Source: Leifsonia sp. AK011 (GTDB taxonomy: Bacteria; Actinomycetota; Actinomycetes; Actinomycetales; Microbacteriaceae). From it: a stretch of 64,000 bases of DNA. Location of the stretch: the NCBI RefSeq assembly GCF_013410945.1, contig NZ_JACCCH010000001.1, positions 682,001 to 746,000 on the forward strand. Direction: 5' to 3'. The translations under genes were made by a program, and so were the position numbers. The notes under the pieces were generated by a model, which saw only the letters and a program-made list of their open reading frames with translations, searched no databases and had not been told where the DNA came from. This document shows positions 1 to 8,475 of this stretch, in pieces; positions within the stretch are counted from its first letter, which is position 1; each line of letters begins with the position of its first letter.

Positions 1-1371
1 CCGTCCGACGGCCTCGGGGGCAGTGACTTCACGGGTACCCTGGCGCTCACGAGCGTGTCGACGACGGGCACCGGCATTCAGACCCTGTGGACATCGCGCC
101 CGAGTGCGCAGCTCAGCGCCGATCCCCTGGATGCCTCGAACCTCGCTAGCGGCGCGACGGTCTGGTGTGACGGCACCACCGTTGTCTCCGGCAACGGCAC
201 GAGCGCCGAGTGCCCGACGTCGATCGCAGACGTCACGGGTCTGCGCTTCCTGCGCGCTGGCGACTTCGAGCCGGAGGATGCCTTCGGCGCGAACATCGTG
301 ATGGTTCCCTCGAGCAACGCCGGCGGTGATGTCTACGTCAACATCACGTCGGGTCGAGCTGACGGGGTCTCGCAGCAGGTTGGACCGGCTTCACGCGCGA
401 TCGAGATCATCGAGTCATCCATTGGTGACTTTGTCTGGGAGGACCTGAACGCGAACGGTATCCAGGACGAGGGTGAGCCCGGGATCGCCGGATTCCCCGT
501 GAGCATCTCGGGAACGGACGTCGACGGAAACGTCGTGTCCCGCAGCACGGTCACCGACGCGAATGGGCGTTACTCGTTCCCGGGCCTGGCAAGCGGCTCC
601 TACCGGGTCACCTTCGACCCCGAGGCGCTGGACTCGAACAGCATGTTCAGCCCGCAGGACCAGGGAACGGATGACACGGTCGACTCCGACGGTGACCCCG
701 TCACGGGCCAGACCGGCATCATCACGCTCCTCCCTGACACCAGTGATCCCACGTGGGACCAGGGTGTGATCATCGATCGCGACGTGCAGCTGAGCGTGGC
801 AAAGCGTCTCGTCTCCAGCACCGAGCCCGACGCGAACCGTAAGGTGACCGTGACGTACGAGATCGTCGTCGCCAATGCCGGCACCGCGTCGAGCGAATAC
901 ACCCTCGAGGACGAGCTCCAGTACGGCGGCGGGATCACTGTGGATGCAGCGACTGTGAGCAACACTGGCCCGGGTGGCATCCCCACCGAAGCCGACTGGG
1001 ACGGTGTCACGCAATACGAGGTCGCGGCCGATGTGCCGATCGCGGGCGAGGCGACCCATACGTATGAGGTCGTGGTCGAGGCGACACTCGCGACGACGGT
1101 GACCGAGGCGTCGGCAGACTGCGTGCTCACTTCGACCGAATCGGGCACGGGCTACCTCAACACCGCGATTCTCACTTTCGAGGACACGGTGGTGGACGAC
1201 AGCGCCTGCGGCGAGCCGCCCGTGACGCCGGTGGGCCCGGTACCTCCGGCGAAGCCGCTCGCCTTCACAGGTGCGGAGGCGCCGATCCTCGGCGCGCTAG
1301 CCGGCCTCGCGCTCGTTCTCGCCGGTCTCGGTTTGTACGTCGCCCGTCGTCGTCGCCGCGAGTCCATCTAG
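1..1371 (+). CDS. Sortase-anchored surface protein with SdrD B-like domain, C-terminal part (5' partial)
   Basis: The frame is open from base 1, so the gene starts upstream; 456 residues are visible. About residues 139-245 form an SdrD B-like (Cna_B-type) domain beginning IGDFVWEDLNANGIQDEGEP, with acidic calcium-site residues. A DUF11/isopeptide-like beta domain follows at about 260-400. The tail has the sorting signal LAFTG at about residue 420, a hydrophobic segment and RRRRRESI, so the protein is probably linked to peptidoglycan by a sortase that accepts an LAxTG motif. Family membership is inferred from motifs. A strong hairpin directly follows the stop. Confidence 0.88.
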   Translation, partial: PSDGLGGSDFTGTLALTSVSTTGTGIQTLWTSRPSAQLSADPLDASNLASGATVWCDGTTVVSGNGTSAECPTSIADVTGLRFLRAGDFEPEDAFGANIVMVPSSNAGGDVYVNITSGRADGVSQQVGPASRAIEIIESSIGDFVWEDLNANGIQDEGEPGIAGFPVSISGTDVDGNVVSRSTVTDANGRYSFPGLASGSYRVTFDPEALDSNSMFSPQDQGTDDTVDSDGDPVTGQTGIITLLPDTSDPTWDQGVIIDRDVQLSVAKRLVSSTEPDANRKVTVTYEIVVANAGTASSEYTLEDELQYGGGITVDAATVSNTGPGGIPTEADWDGVTQYEVAADVPIAGEATHTYEVVVEATLATTVTEASADCVLTSTESGTGYLNTAILTFEDTVVDDSACGEPPVTPVGPVPPAKPLAFTGAEAPILGALAGLALVLAGLGLYVARRRRRESI

Positions 1372-1377
1372 TACCCC

Positions 1378-1410
1378 CGTGGGGGACGTCGCTCAGCGAT
1401 GTTCCCCACG
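1378..1410 (+). terminator. Strong stem-loop after the surface-protein gene
   Basis: A 15-bp stem (1378-1392 with 1396-1410, two G-T pairs) closes on a TCA loop 6 nt after the stop codon. There is no T-run, as is usual for high-GC actinobacterial terminators. Confidence 0.65.
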
Positions 1411-1471
1411 CGGGTGTTCGGCGCGGTTCAAACGCGCGCGTCGTCACCAAACGTCAGCGCGACGCAATCGA

Positions 1472-1477
1472 TAACCT
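1472..1477 (+). promoter_or_regulatory. -10 hexamer TAACCT for the MOSC gene
   Basis: The first base of the ATG at 1484 lies 7 nt after the hexamer, which implies a leaderless mRNA. Confidence 0.5.
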
Positions 1478-1483
1478 GTGGGG

Positions 1484-2152
1484 ATGTCACGCGTCCGCTC
1501 GGTCAACATCGGTGCCCCGCAGCCCAATCCGCACAAGCAGACGCGGGCCACGGGCATCAACAAGCTTCCCCAGTCGGGTGCCGTCGAGGTGCGCGCCCCC
1601 GGACCGAAGGGCATCGGCCTCGGCAGCGGCCTGGTCGGCGACTACATCGGCGACGGTAGGCACCACGGTGGTGACGCGCAGGCCGTGTACTCGTTCACGC
1701 GCGAGGACCTCGACGCGTGGGAGGAGCGGCTGGGGCGCACCCTCACCGACGGGTTCTTCGGTGAGAACCTCACGACCGAGGGCTACGACGTCAACGAGGC
1801 GCGGCTGGGCGAGATCTGGCAGATCGGCGACGCGGTCCAGCTGAAGGTCACGAGTCCGCGGTTGCCGTGCTCGACGTTCCGCGGGTGGGTGGACGAGAAA
1901 GGTTGGCTGCGGACGTTCACCCTTGCGGCCCGGCCGGGGGCCTACCTGAGTGTGGTGCAGCCCGGGTTTATCCGGTCGGGCGATGAGCTCAGCGTCATCC
2001 ATCGCCCGGACCACGATGTGACGATCTCGCTGGTCTACCGCGCCCTCACGACCGAGCGCGAGTTGCTGCCGGGCCTGCTCGCCGCGGGCGACGACCTCGA
2101 CGACGAGACCCGCGAGGCGATCGAGGAGAACGCCAAGTTCGACGCCGGGTAG
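1484..2152 (+). CDS. MOSC domain-containing protein (YiiM-like)
   Basis: 222 residues. MOSC domains bind sulfur carried on a conserved cysteine and act with molybdenum cofactor or in detoxification of N-hydroxylated compounds. The diagnostic HHGGDAQAVY motif is near residue 60 and the conserved cysteine is in PRLPCSTFRG near residue 125. The N-terminus (SVNIGAPQPNPHK) resembles the YiiM group. An in-frame GTG exists 6 nt upstream, but ATG 1484 sits at the leaderless distance from TAACCT. It is a single gene convergent with the next one. The substrate is unknown. Confidence 0.85.
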   Translation: MSRVRSVNIGAPQPNPHKQTRATGINKLPQSGAVEVRAPGPKGIGLGSGLVGDYIGDGRHHGGDAQAVYSFTREDLDAWEERLGRTLTDGFFGENLTTEGYDVNEARLGEIWQIGDAVQLKVTSPRLPCSTFRGWVDEKGWLRTFTLAARPGAYLSVVQPGFIRSGDELSVIHRPDHDVTISLVYRALTTERELLPGLLAAGDDLDDETREAIEENAKFDAG

Positions 2153-2158
2153 CGCAGG

Positions 2159-2944
2159 TCAGGCAGCGCGGGATGCCCGCACTCGGAGCGCCGCGGTCAC
2201 CGCGAGCACCACGACCACACCCACGATCGCCGCTACCCCCGTCACCACCGAGGCCGGCTCGCCGACGAGGCGCCCGACGGCGAGCCAGGACAGCCCCCAC
2301 GCGAGCGTGAGCGACTGCGAGAAGCGTCCGCGGCTGACGAGCGCGAGCAGCACACCCGCGGCGACGGCCACCACGATCACCGTGACCGACCACACCTCCG
2401 GGGGCAGGCCGAACCCGGTGAAGCCGATCGCCACGAGCCACGCCGTGATGTTGGCGGCGGTCGCGACGCAGACCCAGCCGAGATACAGGCCGATCGGCAC
2501 ATCCGTCAGCGCCGCGTCGAGGGCACCGGCCGGCGGGTACTGCACCGCCTGCCGGAACGTCTGGATCAGCACCGCCAGCAGCACGACGATGATGGGCACA
2601 CTCAGCCCCAGCAGGTCGTACTGGATGCTGAGGATCCACAGCCCGTTGAGCACGAGGGATGCCGCGACCCAGTACCCGAGCCGCCGATGCCGCTCAGCGG
2701 AAGCCTGCCGCGGGAGCGCTTGCCACACGGCGTAGGCGAGCAGACCTAGGTAGATGACGGACCACACTGAGAATGCGGGCGTGGCCGGCGCGATGAGGGT
2801 TGCATCGGCCGCGAGCGCCCCGCCCGCGGCATCCTGGATCGGGGTTCCACCCGCGGCGCCGGAGCCGACGAAGGACGCGATGACGGCGAACACGGCGGTC
2901 GAGATGACGACGAACTGACGGAGCACATCCTTGGGCTGGCGCAT
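2159..2944 (-). CDS. TspO/MBR-related tryptophan-rich membrane protein
   Basis: 261 residues with about seven hydrophobic segments. Motifs typical of TspO/MBR proteins occur in order: FSVWSVIYLGLLAYAVW near residue 58, a LNGLWILSIQ segment near 98, and LYLGWVCVATAANITAWL near 152. TspO proteins bind porphyrins or other ligands in the membrane; this one is longer than the usual 150-170 residues, so it belongs to the extended actinobacterial subgroup. ATG 2944 is leaderless (see the -10 entry). It is divergent from the metallopeptidase at 2981, only 36 bp away. Confidence 0.75.
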   Translation of the reverse strand: MRQPKDVLRQFVVISTAVFAVIASFVGSGAAGGTPIQDAAGGALAADATLIAPATPAFSVWSVIYLGLLAYAVWQALPRQASAERHRRLGYWVAASLVLNGLWILSIQYDLLGLSVPIIVVLLAVLIQTFRQAVQYPPAGALDAALTDVPIGLYLGWVCVATAANITAWLVAIGFTGFGLPPEVWSVTVIVVAVAAGVLLALVSRGRFSQSLTLAWGLSWLAVGRLVGEPASVVTGVAAIVGVVVVLAVTAALRVRASRAA

Positions 2945-2950
2945 ACTGCC

Positions 2951-2956
2951 AGCGTA
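2951..2956 (-). promoter_or_regulatory. -10 hexamer TACGCT for the TspO-like gene
   Basis: It lies 7 nt before the ATG at 2944 on the minus strand and sits 12 bp from the opposing TACCGT at 2969-2974, so the two divergent promoters nearly abut. Confidence 0.5.
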
Positions 2957-2968
2957 CGCCGGGCCGGG

Positions 2969-2974
2969 TACCGT
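2969..2974 (+). promoter_or_regulatory. -10 hexamer TACCGT for the metallopeptidase gene
   Basis: It lies 7 nt before ATG 2981, so the transcript is probably leaderless. Confidence 0.5.
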
Positions 2975-2980
2975 GGTGCC

Positions 2981-3853
2981 ATGACGTTCAACGACAACGC
3001 GAAGATCGACACGAGCCGCGTCAGTCGGCGCGGCCGCACCACGGGTATCGCCGTGGGTGGCGGTGGCGCACTCCTCGTTGTCGGTCTGTTCCTGTTGTCG
3101 CAGTTCCTGGGCGTCGACCTGACGGGTCTCGCCGGGGGCACCGGCCAGGACCAGGGGCCGGCCGAGAGCATCGGCGAGTGCACGGGTGCCGATGCCAACG
3201 CCGACCTTGACTGCCGCATTGCGGGCGCGGCCGACTCCCTCGACACCTACTGGTCGGAGGAGCTTCCCACCTTCGGCGTGGACTACCGCACCACGAACAT
3301 CGAGCTCTTCACCGGCCAGGTGAGCACGGCCTGCGGCGGTGCCACGAGCGCGGTCGGCCCGTTCTACTGCCCGCCAGACGAGACCATCTATATCGACACG
3401 AGTTTCTACGACGAGCTGCAGTCGCGCTTCGGGTCGTCCGGCGGCCCGCTAGCCCAGATGTATGTCGTCGCCCACGAGTGGGGTCACCACATCCAGAACA
3501 TCACGGGCATCATGAACGGTCTCGACACGAGCGACACCGGCCCGACGTCCGATGCGGTGCGACTCGAATTGCAGGCCGACTGCTTCGCCGGCGCATGGGT
3601 GGGTGCGGCTCCCGAGATCCGCGACGACCAGGGCGTCGCCTTCCTGGAGCCCGTGACCGACCAGGAGATCGCGGATGCCCTGAGCGCTGCATCCGCCGTG
3701 GGGGACGACCGCATCCAGGAGTCGACCTCCGGCCAGGTCAACCCCGAGGCCTGGACTCACGGTTCGAGCGAGATGCGCCAGCGCTGGTTCACCGCGGGGC
3801 TCGAGGGCGGGCCGAACGCGTGCAACACCTTCGACGCGAACGTCTCGCTGTAG
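2981..3853 (+). CDS. Neutral zinc metallopeptidase, membrane-anchored (YpfJ-like)
   Basis: 290 residues. A short basic N-terminus is followed by one transmembrane helix (about 24-44, GIAVGGGGALLVVGLFLLSQ) that places the catalytic domain outside. The zinc site reads HEWGHHIQ near residue 164, and the third ligand is probably the Glu of LELQADCFAGAW near 195, as in the neutral zinc metallopeptidase family (pfam04228). Length is normal for the family. Substrate unknown. Its stop is 4 nt from the glutaminase ATG, so the two are likely cotranscribed. Confidence 0.88.
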   Translation: MTFNDNAKIDTSRVSRRGRTTGIAVGGGGALLVVGLFLLSQFLGVDLTGLAGGTGQDQGPAESIGECTGADANADLDCRIAGAADSLDTYWSEELPTFGVDYRTTNIELFTGQVSTACGGATSAVGPFYCPPDETIYIDTSFYDELQSRFGSSGGPLAQMYVVAHEWGHHIQNITGIMNGLDTSDTGPTSDAVRLELQADCFAGAWVGAAPEIRDDQGVAFLEPVTDQEIADALSAASAVGDDRIQESTSGQVNPEAWTHGSSEMRQRWFTAGLEGGPNACNTFDANVSL

Positions 3854-3857
3854 CGCG

Positions 3858-4835
3858 ATGACCGACGAGAAGCTGAGCGACGAGCCCCAGGGCAAGACCG
3901 ACCTCAAGGGCGAACCCATTCTCGAAGCCCTGCGTGAGGTTCTCGCCGAGGCCCGGGAGCTCGACGGCGGAGAGGTCGCCTCGTACATTCCCCAGCTCTC
4001 GTCGGCGGATCCCAGCCAGGTCGGTCTCGCTCTCGTCGGCGTCTACGGTCGCACCTTCGAGGCTGGCGACTCGCGCGTGCCGTTCACGATCCAGTCCGTG
4101 TCCAAGCCGTTCGTCTATGCGCTCGCGCTCGAGAAGCTCGGCATCGAGTCCGTCATGGAGAGGGTGGGGGTCGAGCCGAGCGGCGAGCCGTTCAATGCGA
4201 TCAGCCTCGACGCCGACAGCGGGCGGCCGATGAACCCGATGATCAACGCGGGAGCCATCGTCGTGGCATCCCTCGTCTCGGACGACGAGATCCTCGAGGG
4301 TCTCGGGGCGTTCGCGGGGCACCCGCTCGAGGTGGATGACGCGGTGCTCCAGTCCGAGCTCGAGACGGGTCATCGCAACCGAGCGCTCGCCCACCTCGCC
4401 CTTGCCGCCGGCGTGCTCGGTTCCACGGTCGACGAGGCGACGGAGCGCTACTTCCGTCAGTGCTCCCTCATCGTCACGGCCCTGGATGTCGCGACGATGG
4501 CGGCCACGCTCGCCAACGCCGGCCGCAACCCGCTGACCGACGAGCAGGTGGTGAGCGAGACGGTCGCCCGGTGGACCTGCGCGGTCATGGCCTCCTGCGG
4601 CATGTACGACGCGTCGGGGGACTGGCTTGCGCGCGTCGGGCTGCCGGCCAAGAGCGGTGTCGGCGGCGGGATCGTCGCTGTCGACCCTGGGGTCTTCGGC
4701 GTCGGCACGTTCAGTGCCCCGCTCGATGCCCAGGGCAACAGCGTGCGCGGGCGGGCGATGCTCACGTCGCTCTCGCGGAGTTACGGCCTACACGCGTTCG
4801 CGCATCCGACCGTCAAGTTCCAGCCGCCGGAGTAG
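3858..4835 (+). CDS. glsA: Glutaminase
   Basis: 325 residues. It hydrolyses L-glutamine to glutamate and ammonia. This is the serine-dependent beta-lactamase-like fold family: the catalytic S-x-x-K is S80-V-S-K83, and the downstream motifs MNPMINAGAI and KSGVGGGIVAVDPG are typical of GlsA. The start ATG follows the metallopeptidase stop by 4 nt. The last 23 nt overlap the 3' end of the opposing metallopeptidase gene. Confidence 0.93.
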   Translation: MTDEKLSDEPQGKTDLKGEPILEALREVLAEARELDGGEVASYIPQLSSADPSQVGLALVGVYGRTFEAGDSRVPFTIQSVSKPFVYALALEKLGIESVMERVGVEPSGEPFNAISLDADSGRPMNPMINAGAIVVASLVSDDEILEGLGAFAGHPLEVDDAVLQSELETGHRNRALAHLALAAGVLGSTVDEATERYFRQCSLIVTALDVATMAATLANAGRNPLTDEQVVSETVARWTCAVMASCGMYDASGDWLARVGLPAKSGVGGGIVAVDPGVFGVGTFSAPLDAQGNSVRGRAMLTSLSRSYGLHAFAHPTVKFQPPE

Positions 4836-5859
4836 ACGAGGCACCCACCACGAGTCCGTGGACGTAGGTGAGTTTCTCCACGACCGGGGGCTCGAGCGTG
4901 AACGGGTACAGGTCGCGGTGGCCCATCGCGCGGTTGACGCGGTTGAACATGAGTGAGAGCCAGTGCCAGTCGTCGAGCATCCGCTCGATCCCGGCCTCGC
5001 GATAGTCGGTGAGGGGAACCACGTCGTGCTCGACGATCCCGGGCACCCGGCTCGCGTCCAGCACCACCCCTGCTGCAGCCGCTGTCGCGAGCGTTCCCGT
5101 GATGTGCAGGTAGTGCGCGAAGGTCTCCGCGAAGTCCTCCCACGGGTGCATGGTGGCGTACTCCGAGATGAAGGATGCCTCCCACCCCGCTGGCGCACCC
5201 TGCGCGTAGTGGCGGCTTATCGCATCCTGGTAGCTGGCTCGCTCGTCGCCGAAGAGCGCGCGGCATCCATCCCAGGCGGCCTCATCGCGCAGCAGCACCT
5301 GCTGGTAGTAGTGGCCCACCTCGTGGCGCAGGTGCCCGAGCATCGTGCGGTACGGCTCGCCCAGTCGCACCCGCAGTGTCTCGCGGTAGTCATCAACGGT
5401 CTCGGCGAGGTCGAGCGTGATGATGCCGTTGGCGTGGCCGATCATGACGCGAGTGCCGCTGAAGCTCGAGAGCAGGTCGAACCCGAGGCCGCCCTCCTGC
5501 TCGTAGAACGGGGTGATCGGCAGCTCGAGCTCGGCGAGCTGCACGAGGAGTCGACGCTTCGCGATGCCCGTGTCGCGGAGCTTCTCCCACGCGATCGTGT
5601 CGTCCCGCGGAGGCAGGGTGCGGCTGAGGCGACAGGAGAAGCAGCGGGCGGCATCCTCGCTGTCGGCGACGAGCCAGTTGCATCCCCAGTCCCGGTTCGC
5701 GCAGTGACGCCACGTCTCGTCGCCCTCGGTGGCGACGCCGTCCATCGTCTGCAGGAAGCTCAGCGACGAGAAGCGGTAGCCGAGAGTGGCTCCACAGTGC
5801 TCGCATTCGTGCCAATCGAGAAAGGCGAAGCTCGCGCAGTTCGGGCATCGGGGGGTCAC
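4813..5859 (-). CDS. Putative zinc-binding metallopeptidase with N-terminal zinc ribbons
   Basis: 348 residues. The N-terminus has CPNC...CEHC (about residues 5-22) and further Cys pairs up to CFSC near 75, suggesting one or two zinc ribbons. A gluzincin-like site LRHEVGHYYQQ lies near residue 178, with ETFAHYLHI downstream. This architecture matches the putative zinc-binding metallopeptidase family (pfam15887), common in actinobacteria and without a known substrate. No signal peptide is visible, so it is probably cytoplasmic. The GTG start is set by TAGACT at 5867-5872, 8 nt upstream. Confidence 0.8.
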   Translation of the reverse strand: MTPRCPNCASFAFLDWHECEHCGATLGYRFSSLSFLQTMDGVATEGDETWRHCANRDWGCNWLVADSEDAARCFSCRLSRTLPPRDDTIAWEKLRDTGIAKRRLLVQLAELELPITPFYEQEGGLGFDLLSSFSGTRVMIGHANGIITLDLAETVDDYRETLRVRLGEPYRTMLGHLRHEVGHYYQQVLLRDEAAWDGCRALFGDERASYQDAISRHYAQGAPAGWEASFISEYATMHPWEDFAETFAHYLHITGTLATAAAAGVVLDASRVPGIVEHDVVPLTDYREAGIERMLDDWHWLSLMFNRVNRAMGHRDLYPFTLEPPVVEKLTYVHGLVVGASSTPAAGT

Positions 5860-5866
5860 GGTGTGC

Positions 5867-5872
5867 AGTCTA
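5867..5872 (-). promoter_or_regulatory. -10 hexamer TAGACT for the zinc-ribbon metallopeptidase
   Basis: It lies 8 nt before the GTG at 5859 on the minus strand, giving a leaderless arrangement. Confidence 0.45.
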
Positions 5873-5904
5873 GGGCCAGCCGATACGCCCCAGCCCGCAG
5901 CCGT

Positions 5905-5943
5905 GTCAACCCCTCGTCGCGAGAGCAGTCGCGGTCGTACCGT
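5905..5943 (+). promoter_or_regulatory. GTCAACCCCT-box promoter, copy 1
   Basis: Box GTCAACCCCT at 5905-5914, 23-nt spacer, -10 TACCGT at 5938-5943, then ATG 5950 seven nt on. It belongs to the shared promoter family described in the findings. Confidence 0.6.
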
Positions 5944-5949
5944 GGCGTT

Positions 5950-6108
5950 ATGGACAACTCAGACAGCACGCGCGGTATCGATCCTGATCTTCAGCCGGCT
6001 GACGACTCGGCGAACAGCAAGCCGGAGGAGGACACCGCCTCGGGCGGGGCTCCCGAGGAGCCGGACACCGACCCGGAGGTCTACGGCACATCCCCGAAGG
6101 ACGCCTGA
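5950..6108 (+). CDS. Small acidic disordered protein
   Basis: 52 residues, rich in D, E, S and P with one aromatic (Tyr45) and no hydrophobic core, so probably disordered. No family was recognised. It is supported as a gene by a GTCAACCCCT-box promoter placed for leaderless translation from ATG 5950 and by a strong terminator 18 nt after the stop. Two other tiny proteins (11387-11536 and 11646-11852) have the same promoter type and similar composition. Confidence 0.65.
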   Translation: MDNSDSTRGIDPDLQPADDSANSKPEEDTASGGAPEEPDTDPEVYGTSPKDA

Positions 6109-6125
6109 CCCCGGTCCCCACGATC

Positions 6126-6163
6126 CACGATGCCCCGCGTCCCAGCCGACGCGGGGCATCGTG
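6126..6163. terminator. Bidirectional terminator
   Basis: A perfect 16-bp stem (6126-6141 with 6148-6163) has a CCAGCC loop and lies between convergent genes ending at 6108 and 6167. Confidence 0.8.
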
Positions 6164-6166
6164 CTG

Positions 6167-6436
6167 TCAGCTGTCGCGCAGCGCCTCGATGAGGTCGGCC
6201 TTGCGCAGGCGCGAGTATCCGGATATGCCGATCTCGCGGGCGCGGCTCTTGAGTTCCTCGACCGTCCAGTCGTCGTAGTCGCCAGCCTTCCCGCCGCGTC
6301 GGCCTACCGTCGATCGGCCATCGCGGGCGGCCGCATTGGAGATGCGTGCGGCCTTCTGTGCAGAGTTGCCCTCGTCGCGGAGCTTCTCGTAGAGCTCCGG
6401 ATCCTTGAGCGAGGGGTTGGGGTTCGACCGTGGCAT
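6167..6436 (-). CDS. Rho N-terminal/SAP-like domain small protein (DUF7218-type)
   Basis: 89 residues. The first half (PELYEKLRDEGNSAQKAARI) resembles the short DUF7218 segment found in actinobacterial stress loci. The second half (WTVEELKSRAREIGISGYSR) is a Rho_N/SAP-like helix-extended-loop-helix motif that often binds nucleic acid. It lies 28 nt downstream of the SDR gene on the same strand, so it may be cotranscribed with it. Function unknown. Confidence 0.75.
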   Translation of the reverse strand: MPRSNPNPSLKDPELYEKLRDEGNSAQKAARISNAAARDGRSTVGRRGGKAGDYDDWTVEELKSRAREIGISGYSRLRKADLIEALRDS

Positions 6437-6464
6437 GGTGTGCTCCTTCCTTGTGCGGTCCTTC

Positions 6465-7340
6465 CTAGAACGGCCGTCCGCCGGTCACGGGGATAACGCC
6501 CCCGGACATGTACGAGCCGTCGTCCGATGCGAGCAGCACATAGGCCGGGGCCAGCTCGGCCGGCTGCCCGGGGCGACCGAGCGGGGTTTCCTGCCCGAAC
6601 TCCGCGACCTTGTCCGGCCAGTCGGTCGCCGGGATGAGCGGCGTCCAGATCGGGCCGGGAGCCACCGCATTCACGCGGATGCCACGGGGCCCGAGCTCCT
6701 CGGCCATCGCCTTCACGAACGCGACCTGCGCAGCCTTCGTCATCGCGTAGTCGATGAGGCCGGCCGACGGTTCGGCCGCCTGGATCGAACTCGTGACGAT
6801 GATGCTCGAGCCCGCGTCGAGGTGGGGGAGCGAGTACTTCGCGAGCCACAGCAAGCCGTAGAGGTTGGTCTCGAAGACCCGCTGAAACTCCGCCGTCTCG
6901 AGGGTCTCCAAGGAATCGCGGCTCTTCTGGTACGCCGCGTTCGGCACGAGGATGTCGATTCCCCCGAGCTCCGCGACGGTCAGCTCCACCGCTCGGCGAC
7001 AGAACTCCTCGTCGCGTACGTCGCCGGGGATGAGCAGCGCTCGCCGCCCGGCCTCGGTGATCAGGGTGGCTGTGGATGCGGCATCCTCTTCTTCCTCGGG
7101 AAGGTGCACGATCGCGACATCCGCTCCCTCCCGCGCGAAGGCGATCGCGACGGCCCGGCCGATGCCGGAGTCGCCGCCCGTGATGAGTGCCCGCCGCCCG
7201 TGGAGCTTGCCAGCTCCCACGTAGCTCGATTCGCCGTGGTCGGGTGTGGGTGTGGTCTCGCTCGTGAGTCCCGGCTGGCTCATGGGTGTTCCGTCGAAGC
7301 CGTCGGAGGGGTGTTCGGATCGGGGGTCGGTCGCGGACAT
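6465..7340 (-). CDS. SDR family oxidoreductase
   Basis: 291 residues, a short-chain dehydrogenase of the group with a 45-residue N-terminal extension (YhdF/general-stress-protein-39-like). The cofactor motif is TGGDSGIG, followed by PNAA, the catalytic Ser in VTSSIQ, YAMTK as Y-x-x-x-K, and a C-terminal YMSGGVIPVTGG. Substrate unknown. ATG 7340 follows AGGAGAG by 5 nt; an upstream TTG at 7373 overlaps the flavodoxin stop but lacks an obvious SD. It is second in the operon started by the flavodoxin-like gene, under GTCAACCCCT-box copy 2. Confidence 0.88.
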   Translation of the reverse strand: MSATDPRSEHPSDGFDGTPMSQPGLTSETTPTPDHGESSYVGAGKLHGRRALITGGDSGIGRAVAIAFAREGADVAIVHLPEEEEDAASTATLITEAGRRALLIPGDVRDEEFCRRAVELTVAELGGIDILVPNAAYQKSRDSLETLETAEFQRVFETNLYGLLWLAKYSLPHLDAGSSIIVTSSIQAAEPSAGLIDYAMTKAAQVAFVKAMAEELGPRGIRVNAVAPGPIWTPLIPATDWPDKVAEFGQETPLGRPGQPAELAPAYVLLASDDGSYMSGGVIPVTGGRPF

Positions 7341-7369
7341 CGTTCTCTCCTGTCGTTGTCGTGCGGTGG

Positions 7370-7996
7370 TCAAGCGGACGGGCGGGTCGGCAGGTACGGA
7401 TGCTCCTTCAGTACCCCTGCGAGGTGGGTCGCATTCGTTGCCGCGAGCAGGGTGGCGTTCGCCACCTCCTCTGGTGTCTCCTCGAGGTCCCGGTAGTCGG
7501 TGGTCTGCATGGCGCGGCCCACCCAGTAGGTGGCCCCCTGCGACGGGATTGTGAAGCCGACATCCGAGAGTCCCTGAGAGATGTCCGCCACGGCCTTGTG
7601 AGCGCCGTCCTCGTTGCCGACGACGGCAACGACAGCCACCTTGCCGGCGAGGATGGCACGACCCTCGTCGTCGAAGGTGGAGAGTTCGGCATCCAATCGT
7701 TCGAGCACGCGCTGTGCCTCGCTCGCCGCGTGCCCCATCCAGATCGGCGTGGCGACGACGAGGATGTCGGCGTCGAGGATGAGCGAGCGGATGCGCGGCC
7801 AGCCATCCCCGTCGCCCTCGTTTGCGGTGACGCCCGGGGCGATGCCCGCATCCACCGTTCGCACCGACGAGCCGCTCACTCCGAGCGACTCGAAGGTCTC
7901 GAGCAGCTGGTCAGTGAGCAGTTGGGTACTCGACGGTTCGGGCGACGCCTTGAGTGTGCAGACGAGGGCAACAACGGACAGATCTCGGTTCACCAT
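7370..7996 (-). CDS. Flavodoxin-fold NAD(P)H-dependent oxidoreductase
   Basis: 208 residues. VALVCTLKASPEPSSTQLL fits the phosphate-binding loop of flavodoxin/NADPH-dependent FMN reductase proteins, and ADILVVATPIWMGHAASEAQ is the second FMN-contact segment. It is probably a flavin-dependent reductase or quinone/azo-type reductase. ATG 7996 is 7 nt after the -10 TAGCGT, with the GTCAACCCCT box 22 nt further upstream. The SDR gene follows, 29 nt beyond its stop. Confidence 0.82.
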   Translation of the reverse strand: MVNRDLSVVALVCTLKASPEPSSTQLLTDQLLETFESLGVSGSSVRTVDAGIAPGVTANEGDGDGWPRIRSLILDADILVVATPIWMGHAASEAQRVLERLDAELSTFDDEGRAILAGKVAVVAVVGNEDGAHKAVADISQGLSDVGFTIPSQGATYWVGRAMQTTDYRDLEETPEEVANATLLAATNATHLAGVLKEHPYLPTRPSA

Positions 7997-8002
7997 GCTT
8001 CG

Positions 8003-8040
8003 ACGCTACGGACGTTCGTGCCAGCCCACGAGGGGTTGAC
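8003..8040 (-). promoter_or_regulatory. GTCAACCCCT-box promoter, copy 2
   Basis: On the minus strand: box at 8031-8040, 22-nt spacer, TAGCGT at 8003-8008, ATG at 7996. It drives the flavodoxin-SDR operon. Confidence 0.65.
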
Positions 8041-8125
8041 AGTGCGGGCGAATGCCGCAATCCGGCGCCGATGTAGCGGACTGCCGGTATCGGTGTCAAG
8101 CCATTTACAGGGCCTCACGTTCAGG

Positions 8126-8163
8126 GTCAACTGGACACAAGCACCCCCCATCGGGGGTACCGC
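8126..8163 (+). promoter_or_regulatory. Variant GTCAAC-box promoter
   Basis: GTCAACTGGA at 8126-8135, 22-nt spacer, TACCGC at 8158-8163. The spacing equals that of the other copies but only the GTCAAC half is conserved, so membership is tentative. Confidence 0.35.
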
Positions 8164-8178
8164 AGAGGGGACTCAGAC

Positions 8179-8439
8179 ATGACCATCACGCACGCCCGCC
8201 CGATCACCTCGGCACCGGAGCCCGTCGTCTCCCCCCTCCGCGATGGCGTCTACCAGGTCTTGTTCGAAGGACAGGTGCTCGGTTTTGTCGAGCCCGTCGG
8301 TCCGGTGTTTGTGGCGCTCATGGGCCGTACGGCTCACGTGGCGTGCGAGGTGGGCCAGTCGCTCTCGTGGGAGACGAGCGTTCGAATGATCCTGACCGCT
8401 TCGCGCACACCGCGCAGCGCATCACAGACCGTGGCTTGA
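8179..8439 (+). CDS. Hypothetical small protein
   Basis: 86 residues with no recognised family. The central part (DGVYQVLFEGQVLGFVEPVGPVFVA) looks like a small beta-rich domain and the C-terminus is Ser/Arg-rich. The ATG is preceded by AGAGGGGA at about 8 nt. Upstream there is a variant of the GTCAACCCCT-box promoter. It is supported by RBS, promoter position and sensible composition only. Confidence 0.55.
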   Translation: MTITHARPITSAPEPVVSPLRDGVYQVLFEGQVLGFVEPVGPVFVALMGRTAHVACEVGQSLSWETSVRMILTASRTPRSASQTVA

Positions 8440-8462
8440 CATGCGTGAAAGCCCGACTCGGG

Positions 8463-8468
8463 TAACAA
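8463..8468 (+). promoter_or_regulatory. Possible -10 TAACAA for the DUF7882 gene
   Basis: It lies 8 nt before ATG 8476; the last base deviates from TANNNT. Confidence 0.35.
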
Positions 8469-8475
8469 TGTGATC